Below are positions 10,218-19,999 of a stretch of DNA of 64,000 nt, in pieces. Where the stretch lies: assembly GCF_009363535.1 (NCBI RefSeq), contig NZ_CP045369.1:4579001-4643000 (forward strand), read 5' to 3'. The stretch's first letter is position 1; every line of letters begins with the position of its first letter. Position numbers and translations under genes: made by a program. The stretch is from Microbulbifer sp. THAF38. Lineage in GTDB: Bacteria; Pseudomonadota; Gammaproteobacteria; Pseudomonadales; Cellvibrionaceae. The notes beneath the pieces were generated by a model. It was given only the letters and a program-made list of their open reading frames with translations, was not told where the DNA came from and did no database searches.

Positions 10218-10907
10218 CGATTTGCCTTTGGCATGCTCACAGTACGCCTACTCGGTTAACTATATCCAGATCGCATGCAAAAGAATTCAAAAAATAAATC
10301 TCCCCTCTCACAACCTGAGTAAAGCATCGAATGATGTTTTGAACTGAGTACGGTACTGCGGTGGTGATCGATAAAGAATTATCACCGCAAGATCCGGCTA
10401 GGCCATCACTGACGACTCGAACGTGCTCCGGGAAAAATCCTGAGGCAAACAAATCTCTTTGTAAACTCTTTTGCGGACTCCCCTGTAAACGCCTCGGAAT
10501 GGCATTAGGTGAGTTCCTGTCTTTCCGGGAAATGACATTATTTTTTCTTAACGCTATTAACCATTTCTCATCAGCCAGCCCCCGTGAACTACAACACACC
10601 CTCCTATTGACCAAGTTCTCGTTACCTGATTTTTTTCTGAAAATTTATAAATTTGTCGCCATAAGCCACACAATTACCAGTTCCTCCACTGAGGACAATA
10701 ATTTCAAAATCGTTATATACCTGTATCAAAATGAAACCTTGGTACTATTTTGGGTCTTTTTAACCGCCAAAAGCCTAATAAGGCGGCTATCCGGATCTCT
10801 CTGTTGGCGGATTTTTTTCTGTCAGTGGGAGCTCTTTTCAGGAGTGACCGGCACACCAAATGACCTATTGGTGGCCGGAAAACAACAATTTCGAAGAGAT
10901 AACAATA
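10218..10907 (+). other. 690-base non-coding leader region before the first subtilase
   Basis: No convincing gene is present. Two structured elements stand out: an 11-bp hairpin with two wobble pairs, GCGGTGGTGAT (10358-10368) with ATTATCACCGC (10378-10388), and a terminator-like structure at 10764-10818. The last bases (10896-10910) carry GAGATAACAATAATG, shared with the next subtilase gene. An open plus-strand frame through 10361-11008 has no recognisable protein features and runs into the subtilase in another frame, so it was not called. Confidence 0.5.
10764..10818 (+). terminator. intrinsic terminator-like structure with alternative inner hairpin, upstream of the first subtilase
   Basis: CCGCCAA (10764-10770) pairs perfectly with TTGGCGG (10804-10810), followed by ATTTTTTT. 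The loop contains its own hairpin GCCT-AATA-AGGC (10773-10784), and GGCGG at 10782-10786 could compete for the CCGCC arm. Its position 90 bases before the gene start is consistent either with a terminator of an upstream transcript or with an attenuator. Confidence 0.55.
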
Positions 10908-12662
10908 ATGACCTCACCATTAAAAAGCCTTCGGCAGAAGACTGCTCTGGCAAGCGTATTCACACTGCTGTGCACCGCGCCCTTCACCGCCCTGGCTCAG
11001 AGTGCTGACAACACCCAGCTAACGGATCGCATCATCGTCAAATACAAGGAAAGTGCCAAAGTAGGCCGTGCAGCCAGTATGGCCAGGGACACTGTGGAAA
11101 AGGCCTCCCGTCGCGCTGGCCACAAAATGCGCCACCTGCGCCGTATGGCCACAGGCGCTCAGGTAATGCGCCTGGAAGGTCGCAAAAACAGAGCGGAAAT
11201 GAACGCGATTATCAACCGCCTGAAGCAGGACCCGGATGTTGAATACGCTGAACCGGATTTGATGATGCACGCAATGGCTGTGCCCAATGACTCCAGTTAC
11301 CTCAATCAATGGCACTATTATGAGTCCACCGGCGGCCTGAACCTGCCATCGGCCTGGGATGTCACCCAAGGTGAGGGAGCAGTTGTCGCGGTACTCGATA
11401 CCGGTTACCGCCCACACCCCGATCTGGTGGACAATATTCTGCCGGGCTATGACATGATTTCCGACACCTTTGTGTCTGTAGACGGCGATGGCCGCGATAG
11501 CGACGCCACAGATCCGGGCGACTGGTTTGCCGATAAAGCCTGTGGCGATGATCCGAACATTCCCTCGGAAAGTGATAGCAGCTGGCATGGCACCCACGTC
11601 GCCGGCACCATCGCTGGGGTCACCAACAACAATATGGGTATCGCCGGTGTTGCCTACAAAGCCAAGATCGTACCGATACGTGTGCTCGGCCGCTGCGGTG
11701 GCTATACCTCGGATATTGCCGACGGCATTATCTGGGGCGCCGGCGGTTCTGTCAGCGGCTTGCCGACCAACCCCAACCCCGCACAAGTGCTCAACCTGAG
11801 CCTCGGTGGCGGTGGCAGCTGTGACACCACCACACAGGCCGCCATTAATACCGCGCGCAGCCTCGGCGCTACCGTCGTAGTCGCCGCCGGTAATGACTCA
11901 AGTAATGCCAGCCAATATTCTCCCGCCAGCTGCGATGGGGTAATTACCATTGCGTCGACCAACCGCGATGGTGGCCGCTCTTACTTTTCCAATTACGGCA
12001 GCGTTGTGGATGTTGCAGCACCGGGGGGCGCACAGAGCTTCGCTAACGATCCCGATGGCATTCTCTCCACCCACAATAGTGGCAGTACGATCGCGGGCAG
12101 CGATAGCTACGTCTACATGCAGGGCACCAGTATGGCAGCGCCCCATGTTGCCGGTGCGGCCGCACTACTGTATTCGGTAAACCCCAGCCTGGGCCCCGAC
12201 GACATCGAATCAATACTCACCACCACCGCACGCAGCTTCCCGTCTTCATGCAGTGGCTGTGGTGCCGGTATCGTCGATGCGGCAGCGGCCGTTGCCATGG
12301 CGAGTGGCGGTAGCGATGGTGACGGTAATGGCGATGGTGGCGACAACGGAAATGGCGGCGGTGTCAGCTGGACCGAAACCAACCTTTCCGGCAACTCCGG
12401 CAGCTGGAGCGACTTCACTATCGAAGTTGCTGCGGGTACCTCGAGCCTGAATATTGAGATGTCCGGCGGCAATGGTGAAGTCGATCTCTATGTGCGTCAC
12501 GCCAACTACCCGACTCTGCGCAGATATGATTGCCGCCCCTACCTCTGGGGTAATGAAGAGACCTGCACCATCAGCAATCCAGATTCCGGTACCTGGTATG
12601 TCAGCGTGTATGGTTATGACTCCTACAGTGGCGTTACCCTGAAGGCCGAAACAACTCCTTAA
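10908..12662 (+). CDS. secreted S8 family serine peptidase with PPC domain
   Basis: An exported subtilisin-like protease of 584 residues. A Sec signal peptide covers about residues 1-31, followed by an I9-type propeptide starting at RIIVKYKES and including a very basic ASRRAGHKMRHLRRM stretch. The catalytic domain shows Asp164 in AVLDTGY, His227 in SSWHGTHVAGT and Ser408 in QGTSMAAPHVAG; six or more cysteines suggest disulphides. A glycine/aspartate/asparagine-rich linker (about 467-486) leads to a C-terminal PPC (pre-peptidase C-terminal) domain ending near DSYSGVTLKAE. The frame is open from 10860, but only the ATG at 10908 gives a signal peptide. It has a close paralogue immediately downstream (13017-14414) that lacks linker and PPC. 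Likely role is extracellular protein degradation; no regulator is adjacent. Confidence 0.94.
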   Translation: MTSPLKSLRQKTALASVFTLLCTAPFTALAQSADNTQLTDRIIVKYKESAKVGRAASMARDTVEKASRRAGHKMRHLRRMATGAQVMRLEGRKNRAEMNAIINRLKQDPDVEYAEPDLMMHAMAVPNDSSYLNQWHYYESTGGLNLPSAWDVTQGEGAVVAVLDTGYRPHPDLVDNILPGYDMISDTFVSVDGDGRDSDATDPGDWFADKACGDDPNIPSESDSSWHGTHVAGTIAGVTNNNMGIAGVAYKAKIVPIRVLGRCGGYTSDIADGIIWGAGGSVSGLPTNPNPAQVLNLSLGGGGSCDTTTQAAINTARSLGATVVVAAGNDSSNASQYSPASCDGVITIASTNRDGGRSYFSNYGSVVDVAAPGGAQSFANDPDGILSTHNSGSTIAGSDSYVYMQGTSMAAPHVAGAAALLYSVNPSLGPDDIESILTTTARSFPSSCSGCGAGIVDAAAAVAMASGGSDGDGNGDGGDNGNGGGVSWTETNLSGNSGSWSDFTIEVAAGTSSLNIEMSGGNGEVDLYVRHANYPTLRRYDCRPYLWGNEETCTISNPDSGTWYVSVYGYDSYSGVTLKAETTP

Positions 12663-12673
12663 GAGCACCCTCT

Positions 12674-12700
12674 GGCCGGCACTTTAAACAGCCGGCCTTT
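12674..12700 (+). terminator. hairpin after the first subtilase
   Basis: GGCCGGC (12674-12680) pairs perfectly with GCCGGCC (12691-12697) around a ten-base loop and is followed by TTT, twelve bases after the stop codon. A modest rho-independent terminator. Confidence 0.55.
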
Positions 12701-12703
12701 ATA

Positions 12704-12833
12704 GGGAGGTATTTTGGTGCGACTAAGCAGCAAATAGCTGAAATACCTCCCTTAAATGGTGCAAGGCACATAACAAAGGTTAGAAGTTCTCCGCCTCTTG
12801 GGTAGAGGACCGCATCTCTGTAACCTTGCACCA
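12704..12833. repeat. two adjacent long inverted repeats with nested hairpins between the subtilase genes
   Basis: GGGAGGTATTT (12704-12714) is perfectly complementary to AAATACCTCCC (12741-12751), with CAGC-AAATA-GCTG inside its loop. Seven bases later TGGTGCAAGG (12757-12766) is perfectly complementary to CCTTGCACCA (12824-12833), with CCTCT-TGGGT-AGAGG nested inside. No open frame of note overlaps them. The structure could be a non-coding RNA, a repeat element or a remnant of a mobile element; what it does is not known. The rest of the 354-base gap (12834-13004) shows nothing recognisable. Confidence 0.55.
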
Positions 12834-13016
12834 ATCCCCAGCTTTGCCAGCAATACCGTCAGATCTCCTTAGTGCACTTTTTTCGGGCACATATTTTGCC
12901 TGTTAGTTAACGGTGCCTCGCCTTACGCAGCCCAATCAATAGCGGTGCACCCGGATTGATATCCATGTCAGCTAAATGCTGACTGGGGCAACAACCATCA
13001 CGGAGAGATAACAATA

Positions 13017-14414
13017 ATGAAAACATCACTGAAAAACCTACTGCAAAAATCTGCACTGGCCAGCCTATTTTCACTACTGTGCGCGAGCCCCTTCGCCGCC
13101 CAAGTGGAGAAGACAAGTAGCACTCAAATTACCGATCGCATTATCGTGAAATACAAGCAAGGGACCAAAGTAGGGCAGGCTGCCAGCCTGAGCCCGGAAA
13201 CAATGGCAAAGGCCTCCCGTCGCGCCGGCCACAAGATGCGCCATCTGCGCCGTATGGCTACTGGGGCACAGGTGATGCGACTGGAAGGCCGTAAAAATAA
13301 GGCTGAACTGGAAGCCATCATCAGCCGCCTGAGACAGGACCCGGAGGTCGAATATGCGGAGCCGGATCTGATGATGAAGGCCATGGCCGTGCCTAACGAT
13401 CCCAGCTACTACGACCAATGGCACTACTTCGAATCCACCGGCGGCCTCAACCTACCTGCAGCCTGGGACAGCGCTCAGGGTGAAGGTGTCGTGGTCGCAG
13501 TGATTGATACCGGCTACCTGCCCCACGCAGACCTGGTCGCAAATATCCTGCCAGGCTACGACATGATTTCCGATACCGACGTCTCTGTGGATGGCGATGG
13601 TCGCGATAGTGATGCCACCGATCCCGGTGACTGGTACACCAACACCCACTGTGGCGACCCGAGCTACCCAGAAATGGATAGCAGCTGGCACGGCACCCAT
13701 GTGGCCGGCACCATAGCGGCGGTCACCAATAATAATATGGGTATCGCCGGGGTGGCCTACAAAGCGAAAATTGTCCCGGTACGCGTTCTCGGCCGCTGCG
13801 GTGGCTACACCTCGGACATCGCCGACGGCATTATCTGGAGCGCCGGCGGTTCCGTTAGCGGCGTGCCGAATAACCAAAATCCAGCGCAAGTGTTGAACCT
13901 GAGCCTGGGTGGCAGTGGCCGCTGCGACATCACGACACAGAATGCCATTAATACCGCGCGTAGCCTTGGTGCCACCGTTGTGGTTGCCGCGGGTAACTCG
14001 GCCCGCAATGCCCGCCGTTACTCGCCAGCTAGCTGTTCCGGGGTTATTACTGTCGCCGCCACAGACCGCTCCGGTGGTCGTGCCTACTACTCCAATTACG
14101 GAAATGTGGTCGACGTGGCCGCTCCCGGAGGTGAGATCAACGTAGTCAGCAGCGATGGCGTACTTTCCATCCTCAACAGCGGCAGCACATTTTCCGGTAC
14201 TGATGCCTACGCTTTCTATCCCGGTACCAGCATGGCCACACCCCATGTGGCTGGCGCTGCGGCACTAATTTATTCGGTAAACCCCAGCGTGACCCCGGAT
14301 GAGGTGGAATCGATTCTCACCAGTACCGCGCGCAGCTTCCCGGCGAGCTGTTCCCGCTGTGGCTCCGGTATTGTCGATGCCGCCGCCGCGGTAGCAGCGG
14401 CCAGTCTTCAATAG
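13017..14414 (+). CDS. secreted S8 family serine peptidase, tandem paralogue without PPC domain
   Basis: A 465-residue exported subtilisin-like protease. It has a Sec signal peptide (MKTSLKNLL start, cleavage probably near SPFAAQ), the same propeptide as its upstream neighbour (RIIVKYKQG; MRHLRRMATGAQVMRLEGRK is identical in both), and catalytic Asp164 in AVIDTGY, His225 in SSWHGTHVAGT and Ser in PGTSMATPHVAG near residue 405. It stops straight after the catalytic domain (GIVDAAAAVAAAS), so the linker and PPC domain of the paralogue are absent. Identity is high across the shared part, indicating a tandem duplication. The start is the ATG directly after GGAGAGATAACAATA. It is likely transcribed separately, since a terminator and a structured spacer precede it. 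Confidence 0.94.
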   Translation: MKTSLKNLLQKSALASLFSLLCASPFAAQVEKTSSTQITDRIIVKYKQGTKVGQAASLSPETMAKASRRAGHKMRHLRRMATGAQVMRLEGRKNKAELEAIISRLRQDPEVEYAEPDLMMKAMAVPNDPSYYDQWHYFESTGGLNLPAAWDSAQGEGVVVAVIDTGYLPHADLVANILPGYDMISDTDVSVDGDGRDSDATDPGDWYTNTHCGDPSYPEMDSSWHGTHVAGTIAAVTNNNMGIAGVAYKAKIVPVRVLGRCGGYTSDIADGIIWSAGGSVSGVPNNQNPAQVLNLSLGGSGRCDITTQNAINTARSLGATVVVAAGNSARNARRYSPASCSGVITVAATDRSGGRAYYSNYGNVVDVAAPGGEINVVSSDGVLSILNSGSTFSGTDAYAFYPGTSMATPHVAGAAALIYSVNPSVTPDEVESILTSTARSFPASCSRCGSGIVDAAAAVAAASLQ

Positions 14415-14430
14415 AAGGACTTCTCTCTGG

Positions 14431-14456
14431 AGCGGTCGTAAAGGCCGCTTCTCTTT
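14431..14456 (+). terminator. terminator after the second subtilase
   Basis: AGCGGTC (14431-14437) pairs with GGCCGCT (14443-14449, one G-T pair) around GTAAA and is followed by the T-rich TCTCTTTT, 17 bases after the stop codon. The remaining gap to 14730 is pyrimidine-rich at 14460-14520 and holds nothing else recognisable. Confidence 0.65.
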
Positions 14457-14730
14457 TCACACCTTCCCCCCCTTTACCCTTTCACCTTTTCACCCCGCGT
14501 ACACTTCTGACCTCCTTTCCCGTTCCATACCGGATTTCATTCCTGAACCCAATCCCGGTCCAAGCTACCCCCATCTCAAAGCTGCCGTATTAACAGGCTC
14601 AACAATCACCCGAATCCGACTGGAAATACTGACGGATTTCGGAATCCAGATCCTGTGGATATTTTTACCTCTGGTCCCGTGTGGCAAAGTCCATTGATAC
14701 GGTATGAAGCAATAACAATAAGAGGTCGCC

Positions 14731-15975
14731 GTGGATCTGATTACCTTCGCCATCCCCTTTTTCCTGATCGCCGTGCTCACCGAGCTCGCCCTGGACCGCT
14801 GGAAAGGCTGGGGGCTCTATCGCCTCAACGATGCCCTGGGCAACCTGAGTACAGGCATCCTCAGCCGTATCCTGGGTCTCACCTACAAGAGCCTGTTTCT
14901 GGTGATTTACATCCCTCTGTTCCAGCTGCTACAGCCCTACTACCAGGCAGTCGGCTTTAACTGGTCTATGAGCAACGGATGGCATCTGGCGCTGGCTGTG
15001 CTCGCTTACGACTTTTGTTATTACTGGAAGCACCGTATCTGCCATGAAGTGAACGTGTTTTGGGCGGAACATTTGGTTCATCACCAAAGTGAGGATTACA
15101 ACCTTACCACCGCTCTGCGCCAGTCCAGTGGAGGCCTGCAGTTGGATTGGGTGTTCTATTTGCCCCTGCTATTGATTGGCTTGCCGGCGGAAATGGTGAT
15201 CGCCGCTGGTGCTATAGACCTGATTTACCAATTCTGGGTACACACCCAAAAAATTCCCAAAATCCGTTGGATGGAGTGGTTGCTGATTACCCCTTCCAAC
15301 CACCGTGTGCACCATGCGCAGAACAAGGTTTATGTGGATAAAAATTACGGCGGAATCCTGATTTTGTGGGACCGACTGTTCGGCACCTATCAAGAGGAAT
15401 TGAAGGAGGAACCGTGCATTTACGGTGTGCGCAAACCCCTAAACACTTTCGATCCGCTGGCGGCCAACCTGCAACATTTAAAACGCATGGCTCAGGACGC
15501 CTGGTATACCAAAAACTGGAGGGATAAATTTACCCTTTGGTTCCGCCCCACCGGCTACCGTCCCGCCGATGCCGAAGCAGCGATGCCTGTGCCCTCCACC
15601 GATTTGGCGCATTTCCAGCGTTACAATCCGCAGATTCGTCGGGGCCGGCGTAACTATGCGCTGGGCCAGCACCTCTGCTATTCCACCGCTACCCTGGCCC
15701 TACTCTGGTACTACCAGAGTCTGGAGATTACCTCACTGCTGGCCGCAGTGGCCCTGTTGGTTTTTAGCCTGGTGGTCAATGGGCGCATTCTCGATAACCA
15801 CCCCCTGGCAAAATATCTGGAGCCACTACGCCTGACCCTCTACTGCGGGGCCCTGCCGCTGTTAAGTGCACAATTTGTCCCAGTTTTTAGTGCTTATATC
15901 GCACTCAGCGCTCTGGCCTGGGGGTGGTTGGCAATCACCGGCAAAGAGGATACAGTCGCTGTCGTTTGCGATTAG
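14731..15975 (+). CDS. sterol desaturase / fatty acid hydroxylase superfamily membrane protein
   Basis: A 414-residue integral membrane di-iron enzyme of the sterol desaturase superfamily. The three histidine clusters that bind the diiron centre are present: HRICHE (about residue 106), HLVHHQSEDYN (about 117-127) and HRVHHAQN (about 191-198). Hydrophobic helices precede and separate them, and the C-terminal ~120 residues after the catalytic part contain further membrane helices, making it longer than the minimal domain. The substrate cannot be deduced; lipid or isoprenoid hydroxylation is usual for the family. The start is a GTG behind AAGAGG. It sits alone between the subtilases and gmk in a position where pseudomonads have none of these genes. 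Confidence 0.9.
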   Translation: MDLITFAIPFFLIAVLTELALDRWKGWGLYRLNDALGNLSTGILSRILGLTYKSLFLVIYIPLFQLLQPYYQAVGFNWSMSNGWHLALAVLAYDFCYYWKHRICHEVNVFWAEHLVHHQSEDYNLTTALRQSSGGLQLDWVFYLPLLLIGLPAEMVIAAGAIDLIYQFWVHTQKIPKIRWMEWLLITPSNHRVHHAQNKVYVDKNYGGILILWDRLFGTYQEELKEEPCIYGVRKPLNTFDPLAANLQHLKRMAQDAWYTKNWRDKFTLWFRPTGYRPADAEAAMPVPSTDLAHFQRYNPQIRRGRRNYALGQHLCYSTATLALLWYYQSLEITSLLAAVALLVFSLVVNGRILDNHPLAKYLEPLRLTLYCGALPLLSAQFVPVFSAYIALSALAWGWLAITGKEDTVAVVCD

Positions 15976-16185
15976 CAACCAGGAGTGAACCTCGATTACA
16001 GGATATTGGTGGTGATCGAGCAATCTCCCGCTGGGCGATCCCGGCCGGGCTCAGGAGGCAGTTTGTAGCGCCCCCTGAAACTCCCAACACATACCCCCCA
16101 ACTCCGGCCGGGGTTTAGCCTTTTCCCCCCTATATCTCCTTGGGATTGCGCAACTGCCAGTCACCGCTCGTGTAACCGCTTCGGT

Positions 16186-16841
<656 letters not shown>

Positions 16842-16941
16842 GCCGGTTGATCGAATTGCGTACACTCCGCGGTCCGGTAAAATAACCGGTCCCCCGAACA
16901 GAATTCGCCCTCCCGGGCACAGTGAATGGAACCGAAAGTTT

Positions 16942-17205
16942 ATGGCACGTATCACCGTTGAAGATTGCCTGGATCACGTCGACAACCGCTTCGAACTCGT
17001 AATCGTGGGTAGTAAACGCGCCCGCCAGATCGCCACCGGCGGACAGGATCCGATGGTTCCAGAAGAGAACGACAAGCCCACCGTTATCGCCCTGCGCGAA
17101 ATCGAGGAAGGCTTGGTAGATGCGAGTATTCTCGATCAGCCTGACCGCGAAGAGGCCCCGGCGCCCATGGCCGCCCCGGCTTATCTATCCGACCAGGAAA
17201 TCTGA
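16942..17205 (+). CDS. rpoZ: RNA polymerase omega subunit
   Basis: The 87-residue omega subunit helps assemble RNA polymerase and forms part of a ppGpp binding site. The sequence [20 protein letters not shown] and the [11 protein letters not shown] motif are diagnostic, and [15 protein letters not shown] follows as expected. The frame is open 44 codons upstream, but those codons overlap the gmk end and intergenic DNA and do not belong to the family; the ATG at 16942 is the start. It lies 100 bases after gmk and 54 bases before spoT. Confidence 0.97.
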   Translation: MARITVEDCLDHVDNRFELVIVGSKRARQIATGGQDPMVPEENDKPTVIALREIEEGLVDASILDQPDREEAPAPMAAPAYLSDQEI

Positions 17206-17259
17206 GTTCGATCTGTTCTGACCAGAGTTTTATGAGTTATATGAGAGGCGCGCGCGGCA

Positions 17260-19377
17260 TTGCACACCATCGATAGTCTGGCCCACCGCCTCTCCTCATA
17301 CCTGCCTCCCGAGCAAATCCAGATAGTCCGTCGCGCCTATTTCTACGCGGAACAGGCCCACGACGGTCAGCAGCGCCGTTCTGGCGAGCCCTACGTGACC
17401 CACCCTCTGGCGGTGGCCACAATTCTCGCCGGCATGCATATGGATCACGAGAGTCTGGCAGCGGCCATGCTCCACGATGTGATCGAAGACACCGGAATCC
17501 CCAAAGCCGCTCTGGAAGAGCAGTTTGGTGGTGAGGTTGCCGATATTGTCGACGGCGTTTCCAAGCTGACCCAGTTTGAGACGGATAGCGCTGCGGAAAA
17601 ACAGGCGGAAAACTTCCAGAAAATGGCCCTGGCCATGGCGCGCGATATCCGCGTGATTTTGGTCAAGCTGGCCGACCGCCTGCACAATATGCGCACCCTA
17701 GGCGCACTCAAGCCGCAAAAGCGTCACCGCATCGCCCGCGAAACCCTGGAAATTTATGCACCCATTGCCCACCGCCTGGGAATGAACGATGTGCGTATCG
17801 AATTTGAGGACCGCGCCTTTTTTGCGATTCATCCGCTGCGCGCCAGCCGGCTGCGCGCCGCGCTGGTAGCCGCGCGCGGCAATCGCAAGGAACTGTTGGA
17901 GCAGATTCAGAACGCCATAGAGCTGCGTCTGCAGCGGGAGGGAATAAGCTCCCTGGTGATCGGTCGCGAGAAGCACCTGTTCAGCATCTACCAAAAGATG
18001 CGCACCAAGAAGAAATCCTTCAAAGAGATCATGGATGTCTACGCTTTCCGCATCATCGTGGACAGCGTGGACACCTGCTACCGGGTGCTGGGCGTGATGC
18101 ACAGCCTGTACAAACCGGTCATCTCCGAATTCAAGGATTATGTTGCCATCCCCAAATCCAATGGGTATCAGTCCCTGCACACCGTACTGCTGGGCATGCA
18201 CGGGGTGCCTATCGAGGTGCAGATCCGCACCAAGGAAATGGACGAAATGGCCAACAGCGGCATCGCCGCCCATTGGCTGTACAAGGCCTCCGGCGATGAG
18301 GTAATCAATACTGGCGGTACCAGCCAGGTGCGCGCACGCCGCTGGGTGCAGGGCCTGCTGGAAATGCAGCAGCGCGCCGGCGACTCCCTGGAGTTTATCG
18401 AGAACGTTAAAATCGACCTCTTCCCCGACGAGGTCTATGTATTCACTCCCAAGGGGCAGATTGTCGATCTGCCCGCCGGTGCCACCGCCGTGGATTTCGC
18501 CTACTCAGTGCATACAGATATCGGCAACTCCTGTGTGGCCGTGCGGATCAACCAGCGGTTGGCGCCCCTGTCGCAGCCGCTGGCCAGCGGGCAAAAAGTG
18601 GAGATTCTCACCCGTAAAAACGCTCAGCCAAATCCAAACTGGCTCAACTTTGTTGTCACCGCCAAGGCCCGCAGCGCCATCCGTCACTTCCTCAAGCACC
18701 AGCGCCACCACGATTCCATCGCTCTGGGGCGGCGCCTGCTCGAAAAGGCCCTGGGTAAATTTAATACCCGCCTGGAAGAACTGACACCGGAGCAACTGGA
18801 GCAGGGACTGAAGGAAGCCAAATGTCCCACGTTGGAAAAACTGCTGGAGGAGATAGGCCTCGGCAACAAGGTAGCCTTCTCCGCAGCCAAGCTATTGACC
18901 CCTTCTCACAGTGAAGAGGCGGAAGCGAGCAACATCTCCTCACCGCTGACCATCGACGCCCAGGAGGGCATGATGATCAGTTTCGCACGCTGCTGCCGGC
19001 CGATTCCGGGAGATACCATTATCGGCCATATCAGCTCAGGCAAAGGCGTGGTAGTGCACAGGGATACCTGCCGCAATACCAACGAATTCCGCGAACACCC
19101 GGAAAACCTCATGCCGGTGAACTGGTCGCCGGATGTGCGCGGGGAATTCCTCGGCGATGTGCGGGTGGAAGTGGAGTCTGAGCGCGGCATTATCGCGCGC
19201 CTGGCCACTCGTATTACCGAAGAGGGCGCCAGTATCGAGCAGATCAACGTGGACGAAAAGGACGCCCATAACAGTGTGATTTCTCTCACCCTGGAAGTGA
19301 GCGGTCGGATTCATCTGGCGAGGGTCATGAAGAGGCTGCGCAATCTGCCATCTGTAATCCGCATCTCACGCCCTTGA
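17260..19377 (+). CDS. spoT: bifunctional (p)ppGpp synthetase/hydrolase
   Basis: Controls the alarmone ppGpp in the stringent response. The 705-residue protein contains an HD hydrolase domain (MLHDVIED with His72-Asp73), a RelA/SpoT synthetase domain (REKHLFSIYQKM, then YVAIPKSNGYQSLH), a TGS domain (DEVYVFTPKGQIVDLPAGAT), a zinc-finger-like stretch with FARCCRPIPGD, and a C-terminal ACT domain. HD and synthetase regions both look complete, as in gammaproteobacterial SpoT, in which synthesis is usually weak. The start is a TTG about ten bases after GAGAGGC; the resulting N terminus (MHTIDSLAHRLSSYL) aligns with pseudomonad SpoT, and no nearby ATG is in frame. Confidence 0.95.
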   Translation: MHTIDSLAHRLSSYLPPEQIQIVRRAYFYAEQAHDGQQRRSGEPYVTHPLAVATILAGMHMDHESLAAAMLHDVIEDTGIPKAALEEQFGGEVADIVDGVSKLTQFETDSAAEKQAENFQKMALAMARDIRVILVKLADRLHNMRTLGALKPQKRHRIARETLEIYAPIAHRLGMNDVRIEFEDRAFFAIHPLRASRLRAALVAARGNRKELLEQIQNAIELRLQREGISSLVIGREKHLFSIYQKMRTKKKSFKEIMDVYAFRIIVDSVDTCYRVLGVMHSLYKPVISEFKDYVAIPKSNGYQSLHTVLLGMHGVPIEVQIRTKEMDEMANSGIAAHWLYKASGDEVINTGGTSQVRARRWVQGLLEMQQRAGDSLEFIENVKIDLFPDEVYVFTPKGQIVDLPAGATAVDFAYSVHTDIGNSCVAVRINQRLAPLSQPLASGQKVEILTRKNAQPNPNWLNFVVTAKARSAIRHFLKHQRHHDSIALGRRLLEKALGKFNTRLEELTPEQLEQGLKEAKCPTLEKLLEEIGLGNKVAFSAAKLLTPSHSEEAEASNISSPLTIDAQEGMMISFARCCRPIPGDTIIGHISSGKGVVVHRDTCRNTNEFREHPENLMPVNWSPDVRGEFLGDVRVEVESERGIIARLATRITEEGASIEQINVDEKDAHNSVISLTLEVSGRIHLARVMKRLRNLPSVIRISRP

Positions 19378-19520
19378 GATAATCTGTCGATATATTTGTT
19401 AGCGGATCACAGCAGATAAGTTTTTGGCTTTTCTTGGCCTTTAGCGTCGCTGCCATTCAGCATTAAAGCGCGCTATATTTACCCGCTTTCTGCAAATAGC
19501 AATAAGTAATGGAGTGCCCA

Positions 19521-19904
19521 ATGCCCAACCGCGCGATTATCAAGACAGACAAGGCTCCCAAAGCAGCCGGCACCTACTCCCAGGCGGTAAAGGTCAACGA
19601 TACTGTGTACCTGTCAGGGCAGATAGGACTGGACCCCAAAACCCAGCAGATGGTTTCAGGCAGTTTTGCCGATGAGGCGCGCCAGGTTTTCCACAATTTG
19701 GGGGCGGTATGTGAGGCCTCGGATGGCTCGCTTCAGCATATTGTAAAGCTCAACCTGTACATCACCGACAGCAGCAACTTTGCTGCGGTGAATGAGGTAA
19801 TGACAGAGTTTTTCCAGGAGCCATACCCAGCGCGTGCCACCGTGGTGGTTAAAGAGCTGCCTCTCGGAGCGCAATTTGAAGCCGAAGGAGTAATGGTGCC
19901 CTAA
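19521..19904 (+). CDS. ridA: RidA family enamine/imine deaminase
   Basis: RidA hydrolyses reactive enamine/imine intermediates released by PLP enzymes, protecting metabolism. The 127-residue trimer-forming protein shows APKAAGTYSQAVKVNDTVYLSGQIGLDP and the C-terminal YPARATVVVKELP segment with the carboxylate-binding Arg. The ATG at 19521 sits behind GGAGTGCCC and is preferred over an in-frame ATG four codons upstream that overlaps this site. It follows spoT by 143 bases, the usual spoT-ridA neighbourhood. Confidence 0.96.
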   Translation: MPNRAIIKTDKAPKAAGTYSQAVKVNDTVYLSGQIGLDPKTQQMVSGSFADEARQVFHNLGAVCEASDGSLQHIVKLNLYITDSSNFAAVNEVMTEFFQEPYPARATVVVKELPLGAQFEAEGVMVP

Positions 19905-19999
19905 CCCAGGAAAGCACGATGCTGCAGAGCCGGGCACACACCCGGCTCATTCACTGTTCTACCTTTCACTCTCTTAAATTTCCCACTCTTAGCTTTTTA

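Noticed and set aside
10340..10480. A riboswitch (cyclic-di-GMP-like) in the first subtilase leader
   Set aside because: A strong hairpin is there, but the conserved cores of known riboswitches are not found; only a generic structured leader is supported.
10361..11008. A 215-codon plus-strand open frame before the first subtilase
   Set aside because: It overlaps the subtilase start in another frame, its composition is unlike a protein, and it runs through terminator and hairpin structures.
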